A DNA stretch of 64,000 bases from Rachycentron canadum (taxonomy: Eukaryota > Chordata > Actinopteri > Carangiformes > Rachycentridae), in contig CM076659.1 in NCBI GenBank assembly GCA_038496675.1, positions 9,407,965 through 9,471,964 on the forward strand. Direction: 5' to 3'. Positions 12,438 through 22,567 of the stretch are shown here, one piece after another. A program made the position numbers and the translations under genes. Under the pieces are notes generated by a model that saw only the letters and a program-made list of their open reading frames with translations, did not search any database and had not been told where the DNA came from. The stretch's first letter is position 1, and each line of letters opens with the position of its first letter.

Positions 12438-15400
12438 TTAACACTTTTGATCTGGATGTCTACATGGGCTGATGGAGGAGTAGTAAGAAATGAGCCGATC
12501 AGCTTCTCTCCATCCGCTGAGAACAGCTCCATGGGTGGTGGAGTAGTAGTGGGGATGAGTAGCTTCTCCAGCAAACAATACCTGCAGGGGCTGAGACACA
12601 TCCAACCCACAGAAATTAACATATATTTCAGTCAGGCATGTTTTTTGTTAGTTGGCATTTGTATTGGCATATATAAAACTTTCATGCACATGGGCTTGTT
12701 CGTGAACAAAAACCTGTTAATTTGTGTACCTGTGACCCCTTCATAGGCAAAGGCTCCATCATGTTCTCCAGGTCCTGTGCTGAACATCCTATTGCTGGAT
12801 GACTGTAAGAGCCACAGGTCCAGGGGTCATGAAACCACTGGGAGCGGAGGAGTCTCTTCAGTGTAATGGTAGGGTTTCCTTAACACACATAGTTATTCTG
12901 ACTTGTACCATCCTCGATAGACCAAGGCTCAGAAATATTTTAGAGAAAATAAAAATCTGATTTATAGCAGATTTATCCAATAATACACATAGTGACAAGC
13001 TAATCATGCCAGCGATTAATTCAGTGAAACCTGCTCTTTTACAGATCTTGTCACTTGTTATTGGCTACCTCCCATCTCAAGCCTGCAGCACTTAGTACAA
13101 CATCTACTACAAATGGAAAATCTGCTCTTACATGTTCTGGTTAATGAAGCAGCAGAATGACGTTTTACCTAAGGAATGATGATTTAGCCTGTTCACGCTA
13201 ACTTAATACTAACACCCAGTTTTCATCCTTTTAAAAATGTTATGGATTAATAAACTCCAGATTACATGAATAAGCAAATATTTTGTCAGTTATAACTGTG
13301 AATACTGTATTGATATATCTGACTGTGGATAACATTTTTTTTTTCATTTTTTTAGGTTTCATGTTTACATTTTATTTGTGTTTCTTCCCAGTTTTTATAA
13401 TGTAATGTATTTCTTCTTGTAATGTACGTCCTGTATTTCCAGCCATTTGTTTTGATTGCTATATCTTATTCTACTTTAGGGAAAAAAAAAGAAAAACGAT
13501 AAAGTATTACTACCCATTTTCATCAATGCTAGTGATTAGGAAGCAGTAACAGGCTCACAGACTCACCTGTGAATGTATGGACGAGCTCTGTGATGGAGTC
13601 TCTGACCTCCTGCTCGGAAAGTGTCTCCATATACTCTGACTCATGTCCAGCAATCCACCCACAGAGAACATAGCTAGACCTGAGAGTTTAATCAAAATTA
13701 GCAGGCGGTGTCACACAATGCTTCCTTCATCTACTTACTTCTGTGGAAACTTTACAGAGGCAAAAATGAACTACAGCGATGGTTCCTGTTTATCCTGTGT
13801 TACCTTTCAGAAGGTTTGAGCACAGTGAACGTTGCCATCTTTCTAATCCAGGATTTGCTTATATCTGACACCTGATCTGAAAAGTCCTCCTGAAGACACA
13901 AAAGGTATAAAACAAACATTTTATGTGCATGGGTTTTTGTACTTGTTGTCCATTTTTTTAAAATCAGTAATGCACCACTTATCAAAAATGGATAACTGGG
14001 TTATTTGCAAATGGAGAATAAGATATAGTATCAAAGGAAATGATCCATGCAGAAGCATGTATTCTGGTGAGGAGAAGAGAGCTCTATCTGATGTTACATA
14101 GCATTAAATGAAAATGCAAATCCATAATGCAAAATGGTTCATACATGAGGTGTTTTCTCAGCAGTTAAGTACAGTAAATCAGTGTAAAGTCAAGTTCATT
14201 CTAAAAACAATCAACTTCTTGTTGTACTGTTGAAGAAATCCATTAAATCTAAGGCCTGTTGTTTGTCTATGCGAAGTAACATTTAGGTACTAGTACTGCA
14301 CATGCTTGTAAATCTGCTCTGTGGTTCATGGTTGAGCTATAGACCTCATCTTTCCACAGCAGGTAGATGACCTCACAGTCAGCATCCCACCACGGTGACT
14401 CAAACTCTACATATATTTTGTTGCATGTTCCAAATCCTAGTTTCTGGATGGAGTGTAGCTTGTGTGCCGGGAGAGGAGGACAGAACAGGGTTGAATGGTG
14501 CTTCTTAAGGTATCCTGACAGAAGACAAAAAGGTTTGTGTTTACATAAGCAAGAGGGGTGGGTGATATGACAATACCCATCTTTGCAAACATACTATTTC
14601 TACTGAGGAAACACCTTTTTTTGTATCTGCTCTTTGCAGGTAATATTAGGACTGTTAATATAATGATACATTTATACAATATTTGCATCAGTGTGATGAT
14701 TAGGTGAATTAGCCAAAAACAGACATTCCCATTTGTTTATCTGATTAATTTACAACTTCTTAACTGAACCAGTAAAATCTATTATATTGCAATGCATAGC
14801 AACTCCTCAACTACTCATTTACAATCATTCTCACTGATGTGCTGAGATGAGCAACAGTACAATATGTGAGCAGAGGGCTACCTAAAGGTACTGTGACAAT
14901 AACGTGATCAGCTGCGATTTTCCCGCCATCAGACTCAACAGTCACAGTGTTTACTGCACCCCCTGTGTTATTCCAGTGGACACAGTGCACAGGTTGATTG
15001 TAGGACACTAAACCACTGGGGAGCTCCGACATCAAGTTCTCAATTAGGTCTTCAAAGCCACTGCAACAAAAAAGTGTGAATAAAGTTGCTTAGCGCATGC
15101 ATATCCCTCTAATGGACCTCCAGATTAATAATTAACCATTGTCTCAGCATCCCAAGGAGGATAAGCTCATGGGAAAAAGTTAAATATATTTTACAGATAA
15201 CTAAATCTCATCATCAATCCCTATTTACTATATAGCACATGCATTGTGTGCACACGCAGTACATGCCATGGACACTATCTTTAATATACCCACAATGCAG
15301 GATACTGGTATAATGCCACAGAGGAGTCATGTCAGTGTAAAACCTGAACCAAAGAGGGCTGAGCACGTAGGGTCCTTCATTCAGTCACACACATATGTTT

Positions 15401-16497
15401 ACATCCTGAACATATTTGAGATCTTGGAGCACAAACCTTGGGAATGTGCAGTCCAGTCCACTTAGACTCTTAAACATATAAAATCCTCCTAGGTCTATCT
15501 CATCCATGGTATGAGTCGCACTGGCACAGCACTCCACTTTCAACATTGTACTTATCGCACACAGGAGCAGCTTCCTGGTGGTTTCATCCTTATCTTTCCA
15601 TCTCTCTGCTGCCTGCTGTTGTGCCTGCATGACATAACAAACACTGGCATTGAGCGCACATGTAGACATGCAACCACACTTGTTTTACAGACTTCAGTTA
15701 ATCGAGACTTCCTGAAATGTACCTCTGATCGTATGAACTGCCCTATGCTGGCCCACTGTGTTCCTTCCTCATTCTTAAATTGTGACGTTCCGGCCACCAG
15801 CTCATAAAACATCTCCAGAGCAGGATGCATTTGTTCAGCACTCAGCCTCTCGCCTGCACATCACCCACAGAATATAAAATATTAATAACAGTAACAATCT
15901 GTGCACTGGACATGATATAGGACATATGATGTGATGTGCCATTGTCACGTTGAGCTTCTACATCTGGTGACCTGAACTGCTGAACCAATTGGGAACCCAG
16001 GGAGGATGTTCATCCACATCCATGGCCTGGTTCTCTGGAGCGAGGGCCTCTGGAGCCAGGAGGCCATAGTCACGGGCCAAACAAAACACTGGGTTCCCCT
16101 CAGATGGGCCATGGATATAACTTGCACCTATCTCTGTTATGTTATTACCTGTAGAGGGGAAAAAAAGCCTGTGTGTAATGTCACTCCTTTAATTAGGCAA
16201 CGACCAAATTAAACAGCTGCGATTAAATTTAGCAACGTGTTTATGACGCGTGCCCTTTGTGGACTTGGTATTTGCCTGAATATCAGGGTGGTGAAAAATG
16301 TCGGCATATATTTAGAAATGAACTTGGGCATTAAGTTGCTCACCCAGTCTTCCTGTTTTTATTCTTCCTCCACTTCTTCCAGTCGCCTCCAGTATCCGCA
16401 CATGTTGAAACCCCGCTGTAACGAGCCTGCGTGCCGCTGCTACACCTGATATCCCGCATCCTATTATAACTATCTTTGGGTCTAGACTCACAGCCAT
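12438..16497 (-). CDS. paox: Polyamine oxidase, second tandem copy, 10 exons, 499 aa, no SKL
   Basis: Tandem paralogue of the copy at 7670-11620 with the same exon plan. Exons, 5' to 3': 16497-16344, 16148-15972, 15853-15723, 15624-15437, 15060-14882, 14514-14345, 13889-13804, 13679-13567, 12878-12730, 12590-12438; total 1,500 nt, open throughout. The dinucleotide motif GCGISG (13-18), conserved lysine (309) and FAGEATH are kept. It differs at conserved places: GANWIHG is GASYIHG (59-65), GFGTNNK is GFGTCNK, and SYSYPG is SYSHPA. The C-terminus ends DQKC, so the SKL of copy 1 is missing. The donor after exon 6 (GAG|GTCTAT) is non-consensus. Intact frames suggest a working but diverged enzyme; substrate and location cannot be told from sequence. 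I use the symbol by homology only. Confidence 0.88.
16341..16473 (-). repeat. 133-bp block nearly identical to paox copy 1 exon 1
   Basis: This block, covering most of exon 1 and 3 bp of intron, is identical to 11470-11602 except for one synonymous base. The flanking introns and all other exons of the two genes are clearly diverged. It is a paralogous tract, not a dispersed repeat; see the finding on gene conversion. Confidence 0.85.
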
Positions 16498-18365
16498 AGT
16501 CGGTCCGAATGAATTAAAATACCACAGACTATAACCTATATACAGTTATGATGAAATATCATTGCGTGCATGAAATTGTAAGGACAAGGTATCGATCAAG
16601 CTGCGTCCCTCTTTTTTCCCCCCCAGCAGACTTTGGACCGTGACTTTACTCCACCTGTTCTACATGTTGGTGTCACATGTTGAGCTTCACCTTTTGCTCA
16701 AAGAAGCCCTTGTGATCGGAGGGGTCCGTCCAGCCCAGCAGAGCAGTTGCCGGGAAAAACCTGATGACTTATTCTCATGTAGGTCATGTGCCGGTTTCTG
16801 CGCTGGGTGGTAAAGCTATCCGCCATTGCTGGCGCAGTAGACAACTGACGGGGCTGCTCAAAGGGGGGTGCAAGCCCTGTATGGCTATTCAGCCGTTTTC
16901 ATGGACATGGTTTCTTTCCCCCATTCAAATGTGAATGGGAAATGTTATTGCTGGCCTGCTGGTATGATTCTGTTACTGAAATATCCTATTGTAATATCCA
17001 CACCTCTCAGATTCCCCCGAAATTCATTGTGAATCGTCAAAATTGCTCCAAACAAATGCATTGGTCAAACCATCTTAAAGGTGGCTGGCGGTCAAATCCA
17101 CTTTATTACTAAATTGAGATCCCCAGTTTGAATCCCAATGGACTTGGCCTTCTTAATAACTATCCATTCAATCTACACTGCATTAATGAGACGACCACTC
17201 TTTCTTTTCTTTTTCAAATGTCAGCAATTACCTAAGTTATCCCATTAGACTCTAATGACTTCCACAATCTAAATCATCAATTTCCACTGCCAAATCTCTC
17301 TGATTTTCATCAAATTTCACCTTAAGTAGATACACATTTAAACCAAGTAACTGATATGCATGTAGAAAGGTAAAGGAGGGGCTGCTGCACCACACTTTCA
17401 CTTTGCCTTGTCAAGTGACACTGTAAATCTGGTTGTAGCTGCCTTGTCTTGGTTTCCTTTTTTCCCCAGAGCAGTCAGTTCTATTTTTATACGACAGCTG
17501 CAGAAGGCGGTCAGGAAATATAAAGTGGAGTTACTGTCAGCATTTCTCAGAATCAGCACAAGATGGCGACCTTTACAAAGGGCTTCATGGGTCAAATTTG
17601 TTTTTGAACATGAAACAGAAAGAATGAATAGCCCCCCACTCACATTGTCCAGAATCACTAAGGTCCTCCTAAGTTTTGATAAAGTATTGAATGTATGAAG
17701 ACACAACTGCAAAGTGTGATTTCTCATTGTAATTTTTTCAAGGAAATGTTTCTGTATTAAGTATCTGTTTGAGAAAGAGATGGTGGTGCTTGTCTGAAAC
17801 TCCCACTTGCAAGTGCAATGATAAACTAAAGAAAGAAAACAAAGAATGACACTCTGTAAGCCCATCAGAAAGTGAAAGTACCAAGAGGCTGTGCTCAGCA
17901 ACAACAACAAAGCAGATGTCAAAATCCCCCACATACTATTTGAAGAAATGGAAAGTGAAAACCCCTCACAGTCCAATGACTTGAACGTCAATGAATAAAT
18001 TGTTTGTGTGCCCTGGGCGGCCTGATCACATGTCTGAACTTTAAGTGCTTTACAGGAAGAGTGTCTGAAAATTCATCAGTGAAGACCCATAAACTAAGTC
18101 TACAAATGTATCTGATTTAATTATCTAATTTTAGCCAGAGGTCTATTCAAATTTTCCAAAGGAAAAAAATAGCTTTTATATAATTCGAAAAAATACAATA
18201 ATACATAGATAATATATAATAATAATAATAATAATAACAACAACAACAATAATAATTTATTTATAGATAATATTTATAATACATAAATTAACTTATTAGA
18301 TTTTTTTTTAGCAATTTTCCTTTTATTGAGATGCATTTATTGTCTTTATAAATTACTTTAGTAAC
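16498..18365. other. Intergenic DNA, repeat-derived in part
   Basis: Begins with the presumed promoter of the second paox copy. From about 16700 the sequence looks repeat-like. 17225-17270 (GCAATTACCTAAGTTATCCC) resembles 21490-21535 on the other side of the GIMAP-like gene, and 17528-17632 is almost identical to 21028-21132. A 197-codon open frame on the minus strand (17398-17991) overlaps this repeat and is not a recognisable gene. An (AAT/AAC)n tract lies at 18218-18256. Confidence 0.5.
17528..17632 (+). repeat. 105-bp direct repeat, left copy
   Basis: Matches 21028-21132 over 105 bp with only about three differences, in the same orientation, exactly 3,500 bp away. The two copies bracket the GIMAP-like gene. 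It may be a dispersed element or the trace of a duplicated segment. Confidence 0.85.
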
Positions 18366-18465
18366 AAACTGAAACTGAAACCGAATTGAGCTTTAGTTTC
18401 ATTTTCATTCTTAGTCCAATGCAGCTATTTGAGGGTGTGGTTTGGTGCATGAGGCCATATAAATA
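18366..18465 (+). promoter_or_regulatory. Two ISRE-like motifs and TATA box of the GIMAP-like gene
   Basis: GAAACTGAAACC (18371-18382) fits the interferon-stimulated response element pattern GAAANNGAAAC. A second one reads on the minus strand at about 18394-18409: AGTTTCATTTTC, whose reverse complement GAAAATGAAACT is a perfect match. TATAAATA follows at 18458-18465, about 50 bp downstream, and the ATG is at 18558. Tandem ISREs just upstream of a TATA box are typical of type I interferon-induced vertebrate genes. IRF/ISGF3 binding is inferred. Confidence 0.7.
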
Positions 18466-18557
18466 GGAGCTAAGACCTCTGTTTGTCCAAATTCTCCAAG
18501 TTAGGACTCTCTCTACTGACACTTGACGTAAGCTGCGGTATCTTCTCTCATCTAAGC

Positions 18558-19792
18558 ATGGATGGCAAACTTGACAACCCAAACATGTCCAGCAACTTTG
18601 GTAAGACAAGTTACTGTATCCATGTTTTAAAATACCATTATTTTGTGGGGGTAACAATGATCACTGCTAATTTAGCTACTGCTGTAAGGTAATCTAGACC
18701 AATACCTCTGTAGACATATACTGGTAGGACTGCAAAGAACTCTCTCTCTCATTGTTCTACACAGGATCTAACAGAATAAACAATGAGGAGCTGAGGATTG
18801 TGATGGTGGGGAAGACAGGAAATGGGAAGAGTGCTACTGGGAACACCATCCTAGGACGAGAGTGCTTTGAATCGAAGTGCAGTGCTAAGTCTTTGACCGT
18901 AGACTGTACCAAGGGCACAGCTACGATAGCTGGGCAAAAGGTTGCTGTCATTGACACCCCAGGCCTGTTTGATACTAGGTTTGACCAGCAACACACAGCT
19001 AAACAGATAGGTAAATGCATCTCTTTTGCTTCTCCGGGACCCCATATCTTTCTGGTGATTATCAAGGTGGGCAGATTCACAGATGAAGAAATGCAGACGG
19101 TGCAGAAGATTAAGGAAATCTTTGGCAAGGATGCAGACCGGTACAGCATGGTTCTCTTTACTGGTGGTGACCTTCTAGAGAGCAGCATTGAGGAGTTCTT
19201 GGAGGAAAGTGCAGAGCTTCAAGAGCTTGTGGCCAAGTGTAACAGCCAGTACCATGTCTTCAACAATAAGCTCAAGGATCGCTCTCAGGTCAATGAGCTC
19301 TTCCAGAAGATCAGAATTATAAACCAAATGAATGGAGGAAGCCACTACACCAACGAGATGTTTCAAGAGGCAGAGAGGGTAATTGAAATGGAAAAACAAC
19401 GCATCCTGAAAGAAAAAGAAGATCAGATACGCAGAGAACAAGAGGCATTGGAGAGAAAACTTCAACAAAAATATGAGGAAGCAATGAAACAAATGAACCT
19501 ACAAATCCAGGCTGAGAGAGCACGAGAGAAGAGAGAGAGAGAGGAGGAGAGGAAGAGGGAGAAGCAGGAGATGAATGAAGAGAGAAAGAGGGAGAGGGAG
19601 GATAGAGAAATAGAGAGAAGGAGAGAGAGAGAGGAAAAAGAACGGGAATTAGAAAAAATGAGGAATGATCTAAAAGCAACTCATGACAATGAACTTAGAA
19701 TGGAAATGCAGAGATTGAAGAACAACTATGAAAATGCAGCCAGGGGGCAAGCTGAAAAAGTCAATAAATATAAACCATGTTCAATCTTGTAA
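18558..19792 (+). CDS. GIMAP/AIG1-type GTPase with coiled coil and CaaX box, 2 exons, 356 aa
   Basis: Coding exons 18558-18600 and 18765-19792 (phase 1 junction, G|GTAAG donor, CTACACAG acceptor). AIG1-family G domain: G1 GKTGNGKS (30-37), G3 DTPG (78-81), ILGRECF and a LFTGGD segment at the G4 position, as in fish GIMAPs. From about residue 215 to 335 the protein is an uninterrupted, Arg/Glu/Lys-rich predicted coiled coil. It ends KPCSIL: Cys-353 in a CaaX box whose final Leu predicts geranylgeranylation, so membrane attachment is likely. The true start is in exon 1; the second exon alone lacks a proper ATG. AATAAA at 19936-19941 is a likely poly(A) signal. GIMAPs are immune-cell GTPases of intracellular membranes; this gene's role is inferred. 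The exact GIMAP subtype is not assigned, and I see no other GIMAP in the window. Confidence 0.9.
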
Positions 19793-21027
19793 TAAATTGA
19801 ACAAAATCAGATGCTGTTTGCTTGTGCCCCTAGTACAGTTCAATAAGAATGTGAGATTAGATAGAATTAGATGAGTTGCACGGTTTTCAGTGTGAAAATG
19901 TTATCTTCAAGATTGATCTAATTGAGTTCTAATTAAATAAAGTGAATTGACTATTCTGTTCTTCCATAATAAACCTGCTGCCAGTGCTTTGCCAGACTCT
20001 TTGTGTATTTTGACTGTTGATTAATGTTTTGAATGTATTTAGTTTGGCAGGGGCAGCCCTAATTTGTACATTCCCAAGGCATTTCATCACAACATCACAG
20101 ACACCTATAGACAAACCCACACATATGGCTGTGAACTGTTTTGTCCATTACCTCAATGGCCTGTTGTGGTTTTGGCAGACAGAGGGGAAAACATTGTCGT
20201 CCAGATGGCAACAGTTTAAATGAAGAGGCAAGGAAGTGCCATTGGCTGTATTTAAATCCAACAGTGATATGATAGCTGTCTTACATGAGAATTTTAGCCC
20301 ATTAAAAAATTTGGGTGAAATAAATGAGTAATATTGAGGTTAATGCTGTTGTTATGATGAGATCCCCCCTAGGATTTTAATAGGCTCCCAAGTCATATAG
20401 AAGAATGTCAATCATAGAAGCCTGAATACAAGCTGAATAGATTGGTCTAATAACATGTCACAAAATCAGAGTAAGACAAAAGGGGACATGGAGGCTGTTG
20501 GAAACTGCATTAACTGCAGCGTTTTGATATCACCTGCTCCTATCCATTTTCTAAGCAAGGTGCAGTTCATCCCTCTGATTAAACCATAGACTATGTAAAG
20601 GGGTATCTATATTGATGAGGTTATTGTTTATAACATATCTTTATATATGGAGATATAGATATCCAAATATCTATAATCTATTACATAAACCTCCCTGTGA
20701 CTAACCCTGACTAAATTCACATTCCCTGCACATGTGCTGTTCATGTAGTAACGTGAAATCTGCTGGTGATTCACTGGTACCACTGTCACTCAGTGACTGG
20801 CATTCATGGCAGTATCTCATCACCCTATAGATACAAATGTGCAGCTTATGTGGAGTGTTTTAAGCTGTGTTGGGTGAGCCATTGCAATTACAACTTGTAG
20901 TAACTACCCCTCATTTATACGACAGTGTGAGAACATCAGGTGTTTCTAACATTCAGAGAAGGTAAATCTAATCACTGTTTCCTGCAGGTGGAAATCCTTA
21001 CAACCTGCTATCATCTGCCCTCTGATT

Positions 21028-21132
21028 GAGTTACTGTCAGCATTTCTCAGAATCAGCACAAGATGGCGACCTTTACAAAGGACTTCATGGGTCAAATTTT
21101 GTTTTGAACATGAAACAGAAAGAATGAATAGC
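21028..21132 (+). repeat. 105-bp direct repeat, right copy
   Basis: Partner of 17528-17632: GAGTTACTGTCAGCATTTCT at the left end and AGAATGAATAGC at the right end in both. Similarity stops abruptly after position 21132. Confidence 0.85.
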
Positions 21133-21940
21133 ATGTGCAATGGTATTAAGTGATGCTCACAGTCTCACTATGTTGCACCCTTGGCATATGCTTTTGCTTG
21201 TGCTGTGATGACGGCTCCATTTTCACTTTGGGCCGTCTTCTCAAAGTGAATGGCTTAGTATGATGAAAATATGTTTACTTTGCTTGGAGATTTGACATTG
21301 GGTGAATTTAGTAGGCCAGATCAAGGATGCTCTATAGCACTGTGTGTTATCATGTGGCAGGCCCTGGTCTGAATCTTGATGCCTTTTGAGTGACTGGTGA
21401 AAGGTAAACTGCACTGCTGCATCAGTGAGATCACCACAGTCAGCTCGTTATTTTAGAAAAAGCCTATCATTTTTTGTATCATCGATATTGGCAATGACCT
21501 AAGTTTTTGCTCCTTATCCCATTTGACCCCAATGACTGGAAGCATTTAACCCAAGTGGAACTTTTCAAATAGGTCAGTGGTAAGTTGTTTAGTTAGGCTG
21601 TTTAGTTGAGGATTGAAATTCATGCTTTATCTTACTTTATCTTGACTTAATACTAGATCTTCAAGTTCTTTGGCTTGAATTAATGAAAAAATCATACATT
21701 TCATGAACAATTAAATTAGAAACAAACATCCAAATTCACCCATCCTACTTGGACCCTGATCATTGCCTCGGCTGTATTTATTATTATCCTCATTATTATT
21801 TCTGACTCAACTGATGGAAGGTCCATGTTTAAGGTCAAGGTAGGTCCCCAAAACATTGCAACAGTCTGTTTGTAGAATTGTGGGAAAAAGGAACAATCCT
21901 CTTCTCTCAGGATACCCCCATTGTGTAATGTTGATAAGTT

Positions 21941-21942
<2 letters not shown>

Positions 21943-22000
<58 letters not shown>
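21943..22000. repeat. (CA)n microsatellite
   Basis: 58 bp of uninterrupted CA. Any open reading frame across it is a by-product of the repeat. Confidence 0.98.
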
Positions 22001-22001
<1 letters not shown>

Positions 22002-22567
22002 CTCATGGGAACTAGCTGGCACAGAGGGTCACTCAGTAGAACAATGCTAATCTGAGTCAGTCACAGTAGAAGTGCAGGAAATAATAAAGATGATTGTTTT
22101 CTTTGTGGGAAGTCTGAGCTGTGTTTTTATGTTTGGTGTTAGCGGAGATCCAGCAACATTTATAAAGGCCACACTACAACTGATTTATTTCATGAAAAGG
22201 TCCGAAAACAGCTTGTATAAATATCCATATTTGAAGTAAGAATTTTCATACAAAATGCAAATACATTAGTTGCAGAATTATCAAAACAGTGATATACTTA
22301 TATAGTATATATAAGTATAATAGTAATAATATTAAACAAATCAGATCATACAAACTGTTAAGATATGTTTTTAAAAGTAGAAGCACATTGGTTCATATGG
22401 TTCTATTGCAGCCTTTACTTTTACCCCTTTACCTTACATTCACTGCAGTATCTGGAAATGTTCCCACAGTAAATCAGCAATCATTAGTGTTGCACCCACC
22501 CCTTTCCCACTCACACACACACACACGCAAACACACATACTACATGCACATCCATACACATCCTGCT

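Larger units (their letters stand above)
19793..22567. other. Intergenic DNA between GIMAP-like gene and rassf4 3' end
   Basis: Contains the GIMAP-like 3' UTR, the right 105-bp repeat (21028-21132), further repeat-like sequence to about 21600, and a (CA)n tract (21943-22000). TTTATT at 22183 reads AATAAA on the minus strand and could terminate rassf4. No other coding segment seen. Confidence 0.5.

Noticed and set aside
17398..17991. 197-codon minus-strand open frame with hydrophobic N-terminus
   Set aside because: It overlaps the 105-bp direct repeat and other repeat-like DNA and shows no family motif; the homologous stretch near 21 kb is not open to the same extent.
18757..19188. 143-codon minus-strand open frame
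   Set aside because: Shadow of the GIMAP-like G domain on the opposite strand.
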